Positions 5,039 to 13,180 of a DNA stretch of 33,916 nucleotides are shown in pieces (positions within the stretch are counted from its first letter, which is position 1; each line of letters begins with the position of its first letter). The translations under genes were made by a program, and so were the position numbers. This DNA is from an uncultured Bacteroidales bacterium. Its GTDB lineage: Bacteria; Bacteroidota; Bacteroidia; Bacteroidales; UBA932. Below the pieces are notes generated by a model that was not told the origin of the DNA, did no database searches, and was given only the letters and a program-made list of their open reading frames with translations. The DNA lies in contig CALVDT010000099.1 of assembly GCA_944326385.1 (NCBI GenBank), forward strand, positions 1-33,916, read 5' to 3'.

Positions 5039-8000
5039 ATGAAGAACGGATCCATACCATATCATATAGACTGGAAAAAGGACATATGGAAAATGTTCCT
5101 CGGATTGGCCGCGCTGCTGCTCCTCCTGTCCCTGTCCCTGAAGATGACATCAGAAAATGCCGAGAAGGCAGCGGAAGACTTCGGCAGGAAAGTAGAGAAG
5201 CGTCTCCGGCTTCTTGACGGATATGCAGACGAAGTCCTCGCCTCGGACAGCGGGAACTGGTCCGAACTCAAAAAGCTGCCTGAAGACATGGTCATATACA
5301 AATATGTCTTCGACACCTTGCAGTCGTGGTACAATCAGTTTCCTGTCAGGAATGATGACATAAGCACCAGGATGGTACTGCAGAGGCTTACCAGCCTCAG
5401 ACCTGGAATATCGTCCCCCCTGTCCGGTATTCCGGAAGGGACCAGCTACATGAATCTCGGCCCCAAATGGTACATTATGCGGTGCAAGACAGACGACATG
5501 AGCAGCAAGGTCGTCTATGGACTCGAAATACAGAACACGCTTCTGGCCGACAGACAGAATTCCCAGTCCGGAGTGAATCCGGGCCTGGGCCTGCCGAGGA
5601 AATTCATGGTAATGGCCATCAACCATGCAGGAGGCGTGCCGGTGTATATCGACGGGGAACCACTGTTCAAGATCATCTCTGAAACCACAAGGGACATCCC
5701 ATTCCCGACGAACATACTTCTGAGATGGATGGCTCTGATATCCCTGCTGCTGGCCACCATACTTTATTTCATGGCTCATGCATCCGTCAGGGCCTTCCCG
5801 TTCATCATACTTGCACTGACAATGATCCTGGCCGTGGCATACAGCTGGGGACTGCAGCTCAGGAATGTGTCCGAGCTGTTCTCACCAGGCATCTATGCCG
5901 ACGGACCGGTACTGTTTTCTTTCGGAGCCTTGCTGATATTCAACTGCTTCGTATTCTTCTACCTTCTGTGCATCTACTTGTGCCGGAAGAAGTTCATCGA
6001 AAGGCTGATGCGGAGCCGGAAGACGTGGAGCAGGCTTGTTTACACAGCAGGGATAGTCCTGACCTTCATGCTTGCGGCGTGTTACATGCATCTGACACTG
6101 ACGAGCCTGATCGTCAATTCCAGCATCACGCTCGAACTGTACCAGTGGTTCAACCTCTCGATCTACAGCGTCATCGTATACATATCATATATAGCGATCA
6201 TGTCTGGCATGCTGCTCCTGATACAGATGCTCAGACCTGTCATTCACGACCTTACCGGAAGGAAATACAACGTCCTCTCCAGATGGGGCTTCCTCGGATT
6301 CTCGCTGATCTGCGCATTGTACCTTACACTCATGTCTGCAATACTCGGATTCAGGAAAGAAGAGGACAGGCTGGTGGTGGTCACCAGCAGGCTTGCAGTC
6401 GACAGGGACCTGTCCCTGGAGATCCAGCTGCGGTCCGTAGAAGATGCCATTGCCTCTGACCCTATGGTTGCCCCGCTTTCCGATCTTGACAGAAGCGATC
6501 TGATAATCCTCAACAGACTGAACGAAAACTATCTGTACCGCATATCTCAGAACTACTCAGTCACAGTAAGCCTGTGCAGGGACAACAGTTCCAGACGTTT
6601 CTCCCGTACCCGTGGACATGAAGCCCCATGCCTGGACTATTTCGGAAGACGGTTCATCGGAGGAACCGCCGTAGCTCCAGACTCAAGGTTCAGATTCGTG
6701 TCGGACGAATTCGGGAACTCGACCTATCTCGGTTCATTCGTCTATTATTCACAGGCATCAGGCGTCGTGCACATGTTTCTGGAAATCGAGGAAAAACACC
6801 ACCTCGGGGAAAACGGGTACATGAGCATATTCGGCAGATCGACCAAATCGGACGACGCGAATCTGCCAAGATTCTATTCATACGCAAAATTCATTTCGGG
6901 CAAGCTGACAGACTACCGGGGCACTTATCCGTATCCGGCGATACTCGATCCGGTACTTGCCGGCAAGATCGAAAGCGGGACAGGACATTTCAGGGAAAAG
7001 AAATACGTGCACTTCATAAACAGGATCTCCGAAGATGAAGTGATAATAGCTTCAAGACCGGTCAGAGGCTGGTTCACTTACATGATCAACTTCTCATATC
7101 TGCTGATCGTCATTTACGGGCTGCTGTATCTCGCATTCTTCTGGCACAGGATAAGGACAGAGGAAATGTCAAGGAACTATTACAGGACCCGCATCAATTC
7201 CGTACTCTCGCTTTCCCTGTTCCTTACACTGGTCGTGATGGCGGCCACCAGTGCAGTCTTTGTCTACAGACGGAACTCCACGAACATGTTCAACATGATG
7301 TCCGAAAAGATAAACACCCTCCAGAGCCTCATGGAGTCAAGGTCCAGATTCGCCGATGACTGGCATGACCTGAACACGCAGGACATCGCAGCTGCCATGG
7401 AATCCATAAGCAACACCACAAAATCAGACATCACGCTATACACACCGGGAGGCAAGGTATTCCGGTCGACCACGCCCGAGATATTCGAGAAAATGATCAT
7501 CGGTTCCAGAATGAACGAGGAGGCGTACTACAACATCAAATTCAAGAACCAGCGGTTCTACATATGCAAGGAAAAGATAGACGGCCGCAGATTCTATTCG
7601 CTTTATGCCCCTCTTTTCAATGATGAAGGCAAGATGGTAGCCATACTGGCTTCACCGTATACGGACCAGAACTACATGTTCCGGCATGATGCATTCTTCT
7701 ACAGCGCCATAATCTTCAACATATTCATAATCCTTCTCGCTGTCACCATCCTGCTCAGCACCACCGTAGTGAACGCCATCTTCAAACCGCTGACCGAAAT
7801 CGGAAGGAAGATGTCGGCTACCGACATACACTCGCTTGAACATATCAGGTATGACAGGGAAGACGAAATCGCCCTGCTGGTAAACGCCTACAACAGGATG
7901 GTGACAGACCTGTCGGAAAGCACGAAGAAACTGGCCCAGGCCGAACGGGACAAGGCGTGGAGTGAAATGGCCCGTCAGGTGGCGCATGAAATCAAGAACC

Positions 8001-8659
8001 CGCTGACCCCGATAAAACTGGAGATCCAGCGACTTATAAGACTGAAACAGAGGCATGACCCCAACTGGGACGAGAAATTCGACAAGGTATCATCGGTCAT
8101 TCTCGAGCACATCGACATCCTGACAGAGACAGCGAATGAATTCTCGACATTCGCAAAACTGTACAGCGAGGAACCCGTTCTCATCGATCTGGACGCAACA
8201 CTCCGCGACCAGCTCCTGATCTTCGACAACAAGGAGAATATCAACATATCGTATCTGGGCATGTCGGATGCCTACGTCACCGCACCCAAGCCACAGCTTA
8301 TCCGGGTATTCGTAAATCTGCTGACCAATGCCATACAGGCCATAGAAATCCAGCAGAAGGAAAATGCGAAAGAAGGGAAGCCGGTAAAGGCAGGACAGAT
8401 ACTCATATGCCTGCGGAACAGCACAAAAGACGGATATTACGACATCGTGTTCGAGGACAACGGCCCCGGTGTCAGAGAAGAGAACCAGAGCAGGCTGTTC
8501 ACGCCGAACTTCACCACAAAAAGCGGAGGCACAGGTCTCGGTCTGGCGATATGCCGCAACATCGTGGAAAAATGCGACGGGGAAATCATCTACCGGAAAT
8601 CCTACAATCTGTACGGAGCCTGCTTTACCGTAAGGCTGCCGAAACGGAGGAATCAGTAG
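5039..8659 (+). CDS. Very large NtrY-like membrane sensor histidine kinase (1206 aa)
   Basis: This inner-membrane kinase has about ten predicted membrane helices (near residues 17-35, 226-245, 251-272, 288-314, 332-358, 371-398, 416-438, 678-701, 720-744 and 886-913). A large periplasmic part lies at about 440-675 and a second extracytoplasmic loop at 745-885. The last helix leads into a HAMP domain (about 913-966), a HisKA domain with VAHEIKNPLTP (phospho-acceptor His983) and an HATPase with N-box NLLTNAIQAIE, G1 DNGPGV and G2 GTGLGLAICRNIV. The HAMP-HisKA-HATPase order and H-box are NtrY-like; the long N-terminal half I do not recognise. Start: ATG at 5039 rather than TTG at 5033. Its partner is very likely the convergent regulator at 8653-9801, whose stop overlaps this one. 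Confidence 0.88.
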   Translation: MKNGSIPYHIDWKKDIWKMFLGLAALLLLLSLSLKMTSENAEKAAEDFGRKVEKRLRLLDGYADEVLASDSGNWSELKKLPEDMVIYKYVFDTLQSWYNQFPVRNDDISTRMVLQRLTSLRPGISSPLSGIPEGTSYMNLGPKWYIMRCKTDDMSSKVVYGLEIQNTLLADRQNSQSGVNPGLGLPRKFMVMAINHAGGVPVYIDGEPLFKIISETTRDIPFPTNILLRWMALISLLLATILYFMAHASVRAFPFIILALTMILAVAYSWGLQLRNVSELFSPGIYADGPVLFSFGALLIFNCFVFFYLLCIYLCRKKFIERLMRSRKTWSRLVYTAGIVLTFMLAACYMHLTLTSLIVNSSITLELYQWFNLSIYSVIVYISYIAIMSGMLLLIQMLRPVIHDLTGRKYNVLSRWGFLGFSLICALYLTLMSAILGFRKEEDRLVVVTSRLAVDRDLSLEIQLRSVEDAIASDPMVAPLSDLDRSDLIILNRLNENYLYRISQNYSVTVSLCRDNSSRRFSRTRGHEAPCLDYFGRRFIGGTAVAPDSRFRFVSDEFGNSTYLGSFVYYSQASGVVHMFLEIEEKHHLGENGYMSIFGRSTKSDDANLPRFYSYAKFISGKLTDYRGTYPYPAILDPVLAGKIESGTGHFREKKYVHFINRISEDEVIIASRPVRGWFTYMINFSYLLIVIYGLLYLAFFWHRIRTEEMSRNYYRTRINSVLSLSLFLTLVVMAATSAVFVYRRNSTNMFNMMSEKINTLQSLMESRSRFADDWHDLNTQDIAAAMESISNTTKSDITLYTPGGKVFRSTTPEIFEKMIIGSRMNEEAYYNIKFKNQRFYICKEKIDGRRFYSLYAPLFNDEGKMVAILASPYTDQNYMFRHDAFFYSAIIFNIFIILLAVTILLSTTVVNAIFKPLTEIGRKMSATDIHSLEHIRYDREDEIALLVNAYNRMVTDLSESTKKLAQAERDKAWSEMARQVAHEIKNPLTPIKLEIQRLIRLKQRHDPNWDEKFDKVSSVILEHIDILTETANEFSTFAKLYSEEPVLIDLDATLRDQLLIFDNKENINISYLGMSDAYVTAPKPQLIRVFVNLLTNAIQAIEIQQKENAKEGKPVKAGQILICLRNSTKDGYYDIVFEDNGPGVREENQSRLFTPNFTTKSGGTGLGLAICRNIVEKCDGEIIYRKSYNLYGACFTVRLPKRRNQ

Positions 8660-9801
8660 ACATAGTCCTTGACATCCTGAGCCGTGATGCTGTCACCGGA
8701 AAGAATCAGCAGCCTCTCCACCACGTTTCTCAGCTCGCGGATATTCCCCGACCAGGACTTGTCCACAAGAAGCTTCAGGGCATCAGGCTCCACTTTCCGT
8801 TTCTGCATACCGGTATCGCTGCATATCTGGTCTATGAAATAGTCTACAAGAAGCGGGATATCGGACTTCCTTTCATCAAGAGACGGGACATTGATCACTA
8901 TGACACTCAGACGGTGGTAGAGGTCCTCCCTGAAATTGCCTTTCTCGATTTCGGTCTTCAGATTCTTGTTTGTGGCCGCCAGCACTCTTACATCGACTAC
9001 TATATCCTTGTCACTGCCCACACGGGACAGTTTCTTTTCCTGAAGGACCCGCAGGACCTTGGCCTGGGCCGCAAGGCTCATGTCCCCTATCTCGTCCAGG
9101 AACAGCGTACCTCCGTCAGCCTGCTCGAACTTGCCTTTATGCTGCTTGATAGCCGAAGTGAAGGCGCCTTTCTCATGGCCGAACAACTCGCTTTCTATCA
9201 GTTCCGACGGAATGGCGGCACAGTTCACTTCCACATACGGCATGGATGAGCGGTGGCTTTTCTGGTGCAGACTCCTGGCCACGAGCTCCTTTCCGGTACC
9301 GTTTGCACCTATTATCAGGACTCTGGCATCCGTAGGCGCTACCTTATCGATAATGGATCTTATATGCAGCATCGGCTCCGACTCGCCTATCATCTGCTGC
9401 CCGTACACCTTCTTCTTCAGAATCCTGGTTTCCTTGACAAGAGACACTTTCTCGGTGGCGTTCTTTATCGTTATGAATATCCTGTTCAGATCCAGCGGCT
9501 TCTGGATAAAGTCGAACGCCCCCTTCTTTATGCATTCCACGGCTGTGTCTATGTCACCGTGTCCCGATATCATGATTACTGCCGAATCCACTCCGGCTTC
9601 ATTCAGTTTCCCGAGGACTTCTATCCCGTCCATGTTGGGCATCTTGATGTCGCAGAAGATTACGCTGTACTTCTCCTTTTCCGCCATTTCCACCCCTTGC
9701 AGCCCATCTTCAGCCACATCCACATCATATCCTTCATCAAGCAGTATCTCCTTCAGGGAGTTCCTTATAGATCTTTCGTCATCGATTACAAGTATCTTCA
9801 T
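8653..9801 (-). CDS. Sigma-54-type response regulator lacking a DNA-binding domain (382 aa)
   Basis: The receiver domain (residues 1-115) carries the acidic pair DDE near 7-9, phospho-acceptor Asp51 (FCDIKMPNMDG) and the conserved Lys in QKPLD. An AAA+ sigma-54-interaction domain (about 138-365) follows with Walker A GANGTGKE (165-172), the contact loop GAFTSA (212-217) in place of GAFTGA, Walker B GGTLFLDEIGDM and arginine finger REDLYHRLSV. The protein ends 15-20 residues after the AAA+ domain (SGDSITAQDVKDYVY), so the usual Fis-type helix-turn-helix is absent. It could act from solution on sigma-54 holoenzyme. It converges on the kinase gene with overlapping stop codons and is its likely partner. 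Confidence 0.9.
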   Translation of the reverse strand: MKILVIDDERSIRNSLKEILLDEGYDVDVAEDGLQGVEMAEKEKYSVIFCDIKMPNMDGIEVLGKLNEAGVDSAVIMISGHGDIDTAVECIKKGAFDFIQKPLDLNRIFITIKNATEKVSLVKETRILKKKVYGQQMIGESEPMLHIRSIIDKVAPTDARVLIIGANGTGKELVARSLHQKSHRSSMPYVEVNCAAIPSELIESELFGHEKGAFTSAIKQHKGKFEQADGGTLFLDEIGDMSLAAQAKVLRVLQEKKLSRVGSDKDIVVDVRVLAATNKNLKTEIEKGNFREDLYHRLSVIVINVPSLDERKSDIPLLVDYFIDQICSDTGMQKRKVEPDALKLLVDKSWSGNIRELRNVVERLLILSGDSITAQDVKDYVY

Positions 9802-9877
9802 ATCCGCATCGTTTTTGTCACAAGGACGGTGTATCTTACAAATATCGGACTTTTTCCTTCACTTGAGAAATTTTTTG

Positions 9878-9885
9878 TAATTTTG
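9878..9885 (+). promoter_or_regulatory. Putative -7 element of the cmk-ispH promoter (TAATTTTG)
   Basis: TAATTTTG fits TAnnTTTG and lies 31 bases before the cmk start, in the divergent spacer between the response regulator and cmk. I see no well-spaced -33 TTTG. Confidence 0.5.
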
Positions 9886-9916
9886 CCCAGTTAACAGCAG
9901 CCACTACAGCAAGCAT

Positions 9917-10624
9917 ATGAATGCACAGATGCATATACCTGACATCATCATTGCCATAGACGGGTATTCCTCTACAGGTAAAAGCTCTTTTGCCAAACTT
10001 ATAGCCAGAGAGACCGGTTTCCTGTATCTGGACTCCGGCGCCTTGTACAGAGGTGTAACTCTTTATGCCATAGAGAACGGACTGATCAGTGACGACAATA
10101 CCATAGACGTGGAAAAGCTTGCAGGCACCCTGCCGGGGCTTGACCTGCATTTCGAGAACGGGAAGGACGGATGCTGCACATTCATGGGGGACAGATGCAT
10201 AGAAAAGGAGATACGGTCATTGTACGTATCCGGAAAAGTGAGTCCGGTATCAGCTTTGGCCCAGGTGCGTTCGTATGTAGACAGGCAGCTGCGGGAACTC
10301 GGAAGCAGAAAAAGGGTCATAATAGACGGAAGGGACATAGGCACTACCGTGTTCCCTGATGCGGAACTCAAGATCTTCATGACTGCCGATCCTGAAGTAA
10401 GGGCAATGAGGCGGATGAAGGAGATGCAGGCCAAGGGGGAAGATGTGGATTTCAAGTCTGTCCTGAATAACGTAAAGGAGCGGGATTACATCGATTCACA
10501 CCGGGAGGTATCTCCTCTCGCCAAGGCTGAAGACGCAGTAGTGCTGGACAATTCGGACATGACAATGGAGGAGCAGATGGTCTGGTTCAAGGATCTGATC
10601 TCCCGGAAATTCGGTATAGATTGA
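9917..10624 (+). CDS. cmk: Cytidylate kinase
   Basis: Cmk phosphorylates CMP and dCMP with ATP in pyrimidine salvage and nucleotide recycling. The 235-residue protein has a P-loop IDGYSSTGKSSFAK near residues 14-27, the FLYLDSGALYRGVTLYA substrate segment, VIIDGRDIGTTVFPDA, and the lid/LID-like DPEVRAMRRM motif, all diagnostic for the family. An alternative start at 9932 would remove five residues. IspH begins 15 bases downstream, so cmk-ispH is a likely operon; the pairing of these two genes is also known in other bacteria. Confidence 0.95.
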   Translation: MNAQMHIPDIIIAIDGYSSTGKSSFAKLIARETGFLYLDSGALYRGVTLYAIENGLISDDNTIDVEKLAGTLPGLDLHFENGKDGCCTFMGDRCIEKEIRSLYVSGKVSPVSALAQVRSYVDRQLRELGSRKRVIIDGRDIGTTVFPDAELKIFMTADPEVRAMRRMKEMQAKGEDVDFKSVLNNVKERDYIDSHREVSPLAKAEDAVVLDNSDMTMEEQMVWFKDLISRKFGID

Positions 10625-10639
10625 TTAAAATTCACCAGA

Positions 10640-11599
10640 ATGAGACTTACAGTTGACATCGATCCGAATTCAGGATTCTGCGCAGGTGTGACAAGGGCCA
10701 TAAGGAAAGCTGAAGAACAGCTTGACGGTCCGGACGGACGGCTATTCTCGCTTGGCGCCATTGTCCACAACGATGCCGAACTTTCCAGGCTGGAGGCCAA
10801 AGGCCTGGTCACAATCGACAAGGAGGATCTCCAGGAGATGCAGGATGCCGATGGGGAGACATTGCTGATAAGGGCACATGGAGAGCCGCCGTCCACCTAT
10901 GTGAAAGCCAGACAACTGCACTTCAACGTAATAGACTGCACATGCCCCGTTGTCCTGAAACTGCAGGAAAGTATCCGTGAAGCTTATGCAAGGATCAAGG
11001 ACGGCAGCGTGGACGGACAGATAATCATATTCGGGAAACCGGGTCATGCAGAGGTGCTCGGGCTTGTAGGCCAGGCTGACGGCAACGCACTGGTGGTGGA
11101 GAATCTGAGAATGCTGGAGAATGCCATAGCCGAAAAGAAGATAGACCTGAAAAAGCATATAGAAATCTTTTCCCAGACCACCAAGAATCCGGCGGAATAT
11201 GCATCCATCTGTTCCCGTCTTGAAGAACTGATGGCCAAGGAGAACGAACTGCCCATGCAGAGGTTTGCGGGCAGAGGTCTTCTTGCCGTCCACAACACCA
11301 TCTGTTCCCAGGTGGCGTCAAGACATGCGAAACTGTCGAGATTCGCCATTGATCATGATATCCTGATTTTCGTTTCAGGAAAGGCAAGTTCAAACGGCAA
11401 AGTCCTGTGCGACAGATGTAAATCATTGAACATAAGGACATACCACATAGAATCCACGGCCGACATAAGGAAGGAATGGTTCAGGGAAGACGACAAGGTG
11501 GGAGTATGCGGCGCCGCTTCCACACCGAAATGGCTGCTGGAAGACATTGCGAACCACATTCTTTCCTTCAACGGGACTTCTTCCGGACCGCTGCTGTAG
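10640..11599 (+). CDS. ispH: 4-hydroxy-3-methylbut-2-enyl diphosphate reductase
   Basis: IspH is the last enzyme of the MEP (non-mevalonate) isoprenoid pathway, reducing HMBPP to IPP and DMAPP with an iron-sulphur cluster. The 319-residue protein shows the three cluster cysteines in context: Cys14 (SGFCAGV), Cys102 (DCTCPVV) and Cys222 (NTICSQVASRH). It also has the IRAHGEPPS and FGKPGHAEVLGL substrate segments and the GAASTPKWLLEDI end. It follows cmk closely. Its presence indicates isoprenoid (quinone, undecaprenyl) synthesis by the MEP route. Nothing unusual in length or active site. Confidence 0.95.
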   Translation: MRLTVDIDPNSGFCAGVTRAIRKAEEQLDGPDGRLFSLGAIVHNDAELSRLEAKGLVTIDKEDLQEMQDADGETLLIRAHGEPPSTYVKARQLHFNVIDCTCPVVLKLQESIREAYARIKDGSVDGQIIIFGKPGHAEVLGLVGQADGNALVVENLRMLENAIAEKKIDLKKHIEIFSQTTKNPAEYASICSRLEELMAKENELPMQRFAGRGLLAVHNTICSQVASRHAKLSRFAIDHDILIFVSGKASSNGKVLCDRCKSLNIRTYHIESTADIRKEWFREDDKVGVCGAASTPKWLLEDIANHILSFNGTSSGPLL

Positions 11600-11645
11600 C
11601 GCAATGCCGTACTTGTGCCGTACCTGTCCGGAAAATTTTGGAAAA

Positions 11646-11677
11646 TTTGGCTGAAACAATTCATTTTTATATTTTTG
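11646..11677 (+). promoter_or_regulatory. Canonical Bacteroidota promoter of efp
   Basis: TTTG at 11646-11649 and TATTTTTG (TAnnTTTG) at 11670-11677 are separated by 20 bases, the classical -33/-7 spacing. The efp start codon is 35 bases downstream. This is the clearest promoter in the window and supports the phylum assignment. Confidence 0.75.
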
Positions 11678-11712
11678 CAGCCGCAAAACGGAAAATCATT
11701 AACAACTACTAT

Positions 11713-12279
11713 ATGGCAACAACAGCTGATTTCAAAAACGGTCTTTACATCAACTACAACGGTAAACCATGCTCGATAGTATGGTTCCAGCATGTCAAAC
11801 CAGGAAAAGGTCCGGCTTTCGTGAAAACGAAACTCCGCAATCTTGAAAACGGACGTATTCTCGAAAACACATTCACTGCCGGAGCAAAGATCGAGACGAT
11901 CAATGTGGAAAGACGCCCATATCAGTTCCTTTACAAGGATGAGGACGGATTCAATTTCATGCATGAAGAGACTTTCGAACAGATACATCTGGACAGCAGC
12001 CTTGTGGACAATGCTGACCTGATGAAGGAAGGCCAGCATGTGGAGATGATGTTCCTTGCTGACGAGGAGAGATGCCTTACCTGCGAACTGCCTACGTATG
12101 TGGAACTTGAGGTGACATATACCGAACCTGCAGTGAAAGGTGATACGGCTTCTACAAGCGCGTTGAAAGAGGCTACTCTCGAAACCGGGGCGACTATCAT
12201 GGTTCCGCTTTTCATCAATCAGGGTGAGAAGATCAGGGTGAATACGACGGACAGGTCGTATGGTGAAAGGGTGAAGTAG
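11713..12279 (+). CDS. efp: Translation elongation factor P
   Basis: EF-P binds ribosomes stalled on polyproline stretches and promotes peptide-bond formation. The 188-residue product has the usual three OB/KOW-like domains: N-terminal MATTADFKNGLYINYNGKPC, the loop HVKPGKGPAFV with Lys32 at the tip that is post-translationally modified in several bacteria, and the C-terminal signature region GATIMVPLFINQGEKIRVNT. The ATG at 11713 gives the family N-terminus; the longer upstream in-frame extension runs through the promoter and ispH and was rejected. No epmA/epmB-type modification gene is in the window. The gene has its own promoter. Confidence 0.95.
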   Translation: MATTADFKNGLYINYNGKPCSIVWFQHVKPGKGPAFVKTKLRNLENGRILENTFTAGAKIETINVERRPYQFLYKDEDGFNFMHEETFEQIHLDSSLVDNADLMKEGQHVEMMFLADEERCLTCELPTYVELEVTYTEPAVKGDTASTSALKEATLETGATIMVPLFINQGEKIRVNTTDRSYGERVK

Positions 12280-12420
12280 TTCATTTATAGCGGATCGGAA
12301 TATTTTTTGACAGAAGAGTGTGTCTTATGAGAGCCTCCCCACCGGGTGGTCCCCTCCCTTTTCGGGAGCCAAAGTCTCATAAGACACACTCTTCTGCCAT
12401 ATATCCGCCATGAAATGAAC
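12279..12420. repeat. Large palindrome filling the efp/lptB convergent spacer
   Basis: A perfect 22-bp inverted repeat (12311-12332 and 12375-12396, beginning CAGAAGAG and ending CTCTTCTG) encloses a 42-base GC-rich loop with its own CTCCC/GGGAG and CCACC/GGTGG stems. Further outward, GCGGAT (about 12291) pairs with ATCCGC (about 12403) and TTCATTT (about 12280) with AAATGAA (about 12412). It can serve as terminator for both convergent genes. The size and nesting also suit a small non-autonomous repeat. Confidence 0.75.
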
Positions 12421-12424
12421 ACTA

Positions 12425-13165
12425 TTACTGGACGGCGGAGGAACGTTTGAGGACAAAGTTGGAGCCAAGATACTTGGTACGCACCTCCTCATCCGCAGCA
12501 AGCTCCTCAGGAGTCCCGCTCTGCAGGATATTGCCCTCGTACAGAAGATAGGCCCTGTCGATGATGGCAAGAGTCTCGCCGACATTGTGGTCTGTGATTA
12601 TCACACCTATATTCTTGTATTTCAGCTTTGCAATGATATGCTGGATATCCTCCACGGCGATAGGGTCGACACCGGCGAACGGCTCATCCAGCAGAATGAA
12701 CTTCGGGTCAATGGCCAGTGCCCGGGCTATTTCACAGCGGCGGCGCTCGCCCCCGGACAACTGGATTCCCAGGCTTTTGCGCACCTTGTGGAGATTGAAC
12801 TCGTCTATGAGGGACTCCAGTCTTTCCTTCCGCTCCGCTTTGGTGAATGAGGACATCTCCATCACGGAAAGGATGTTGTTCTCGACCGTCATCCTCCTGA
12901 ACACGGAGGCTTCCTGAGCCAGATAGCCGACTCCTTTCTGGGCTCTCTTGTACATTGGCAGCCCCGTGATATCTTCATCATCAAGATATATCTTTCCGGC
13001 ATTCGGGACAATCAGGCCGGTTATCATGTAGAAACTCGTAGTCTTTCCTGCACCGTTCGGACCAAGGAATCCTACAATCTCACCCTGCTCGACTTCCATC
13101 GAGACTCCCTTGACTACAGTCCTGACTCCGTATTTCTTCACTAGATTCTCACACCTGAGTTTCAT
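12425..13165 (-). CDS. lptB: LPS export ABC transporter ATP-binding protein LptB
   Basis: LptB powers extraction of lipopolysaccharide from the inner membrane by LptFG for transport to the outer membrane. The 246-residue protein shows Walker [10 protein letters not shown], the Q-loop [17 protein letters not shown] that is characteristic of LptB, signature [15 protein letters not shown], Walker [14 protein letters not shown] and the switch histidine in ITDHNV. The C-terminal extension [12 protein letters not shown] is short. The gene lies 15 bases after dnaX on the same strand. No other lpt gene is in the window. Confidence 0.93.
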   Translation of the reverse strand: MKLRCENLVKKYGVRTVVKGVSMEVEQGEIVGFLGPNGAGKTTSFYMITGLIVPNAGKIYLDDEDITGLPMYKRAQKGVGYLAQEASVFRRMTVENNILSVMEMSSFTKAERKERLESLIDEFNLHKVRKSLGIQLSGGERRRCEIARALAIDPKFILLDEPFAGVDPIAVEDIQHIIAKLKYKNIGVIITDHNVGETLAIIDRAYLLYEGNILQSGTPEELAADEEVRTKYLGSNFVLKRSSAVQ

Positions 13166-13180
13166 ATCTGCTGAATTTTA

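Noticed and set aside
4450-5217. Long frame overlapping rlmH in another phase
   Set aside because: Arg/His/Gly-rich translation typical of an antiphase shadow; rlmH in the other frame has full family motifs.
5725-6459. 244-codon frame inside the histidine kinase gene
   Set aside because: Shadow frame: His/Arg/Asp-rich, no motif, entirely inside a well-supported gene.
8407-9249. 280-codon plus-strand frame across the kinase/regulator junction
   Set aside because: It is antisense to the response regulator and has shadow composition; the AAA+ motifs on the minus strand are decisive.
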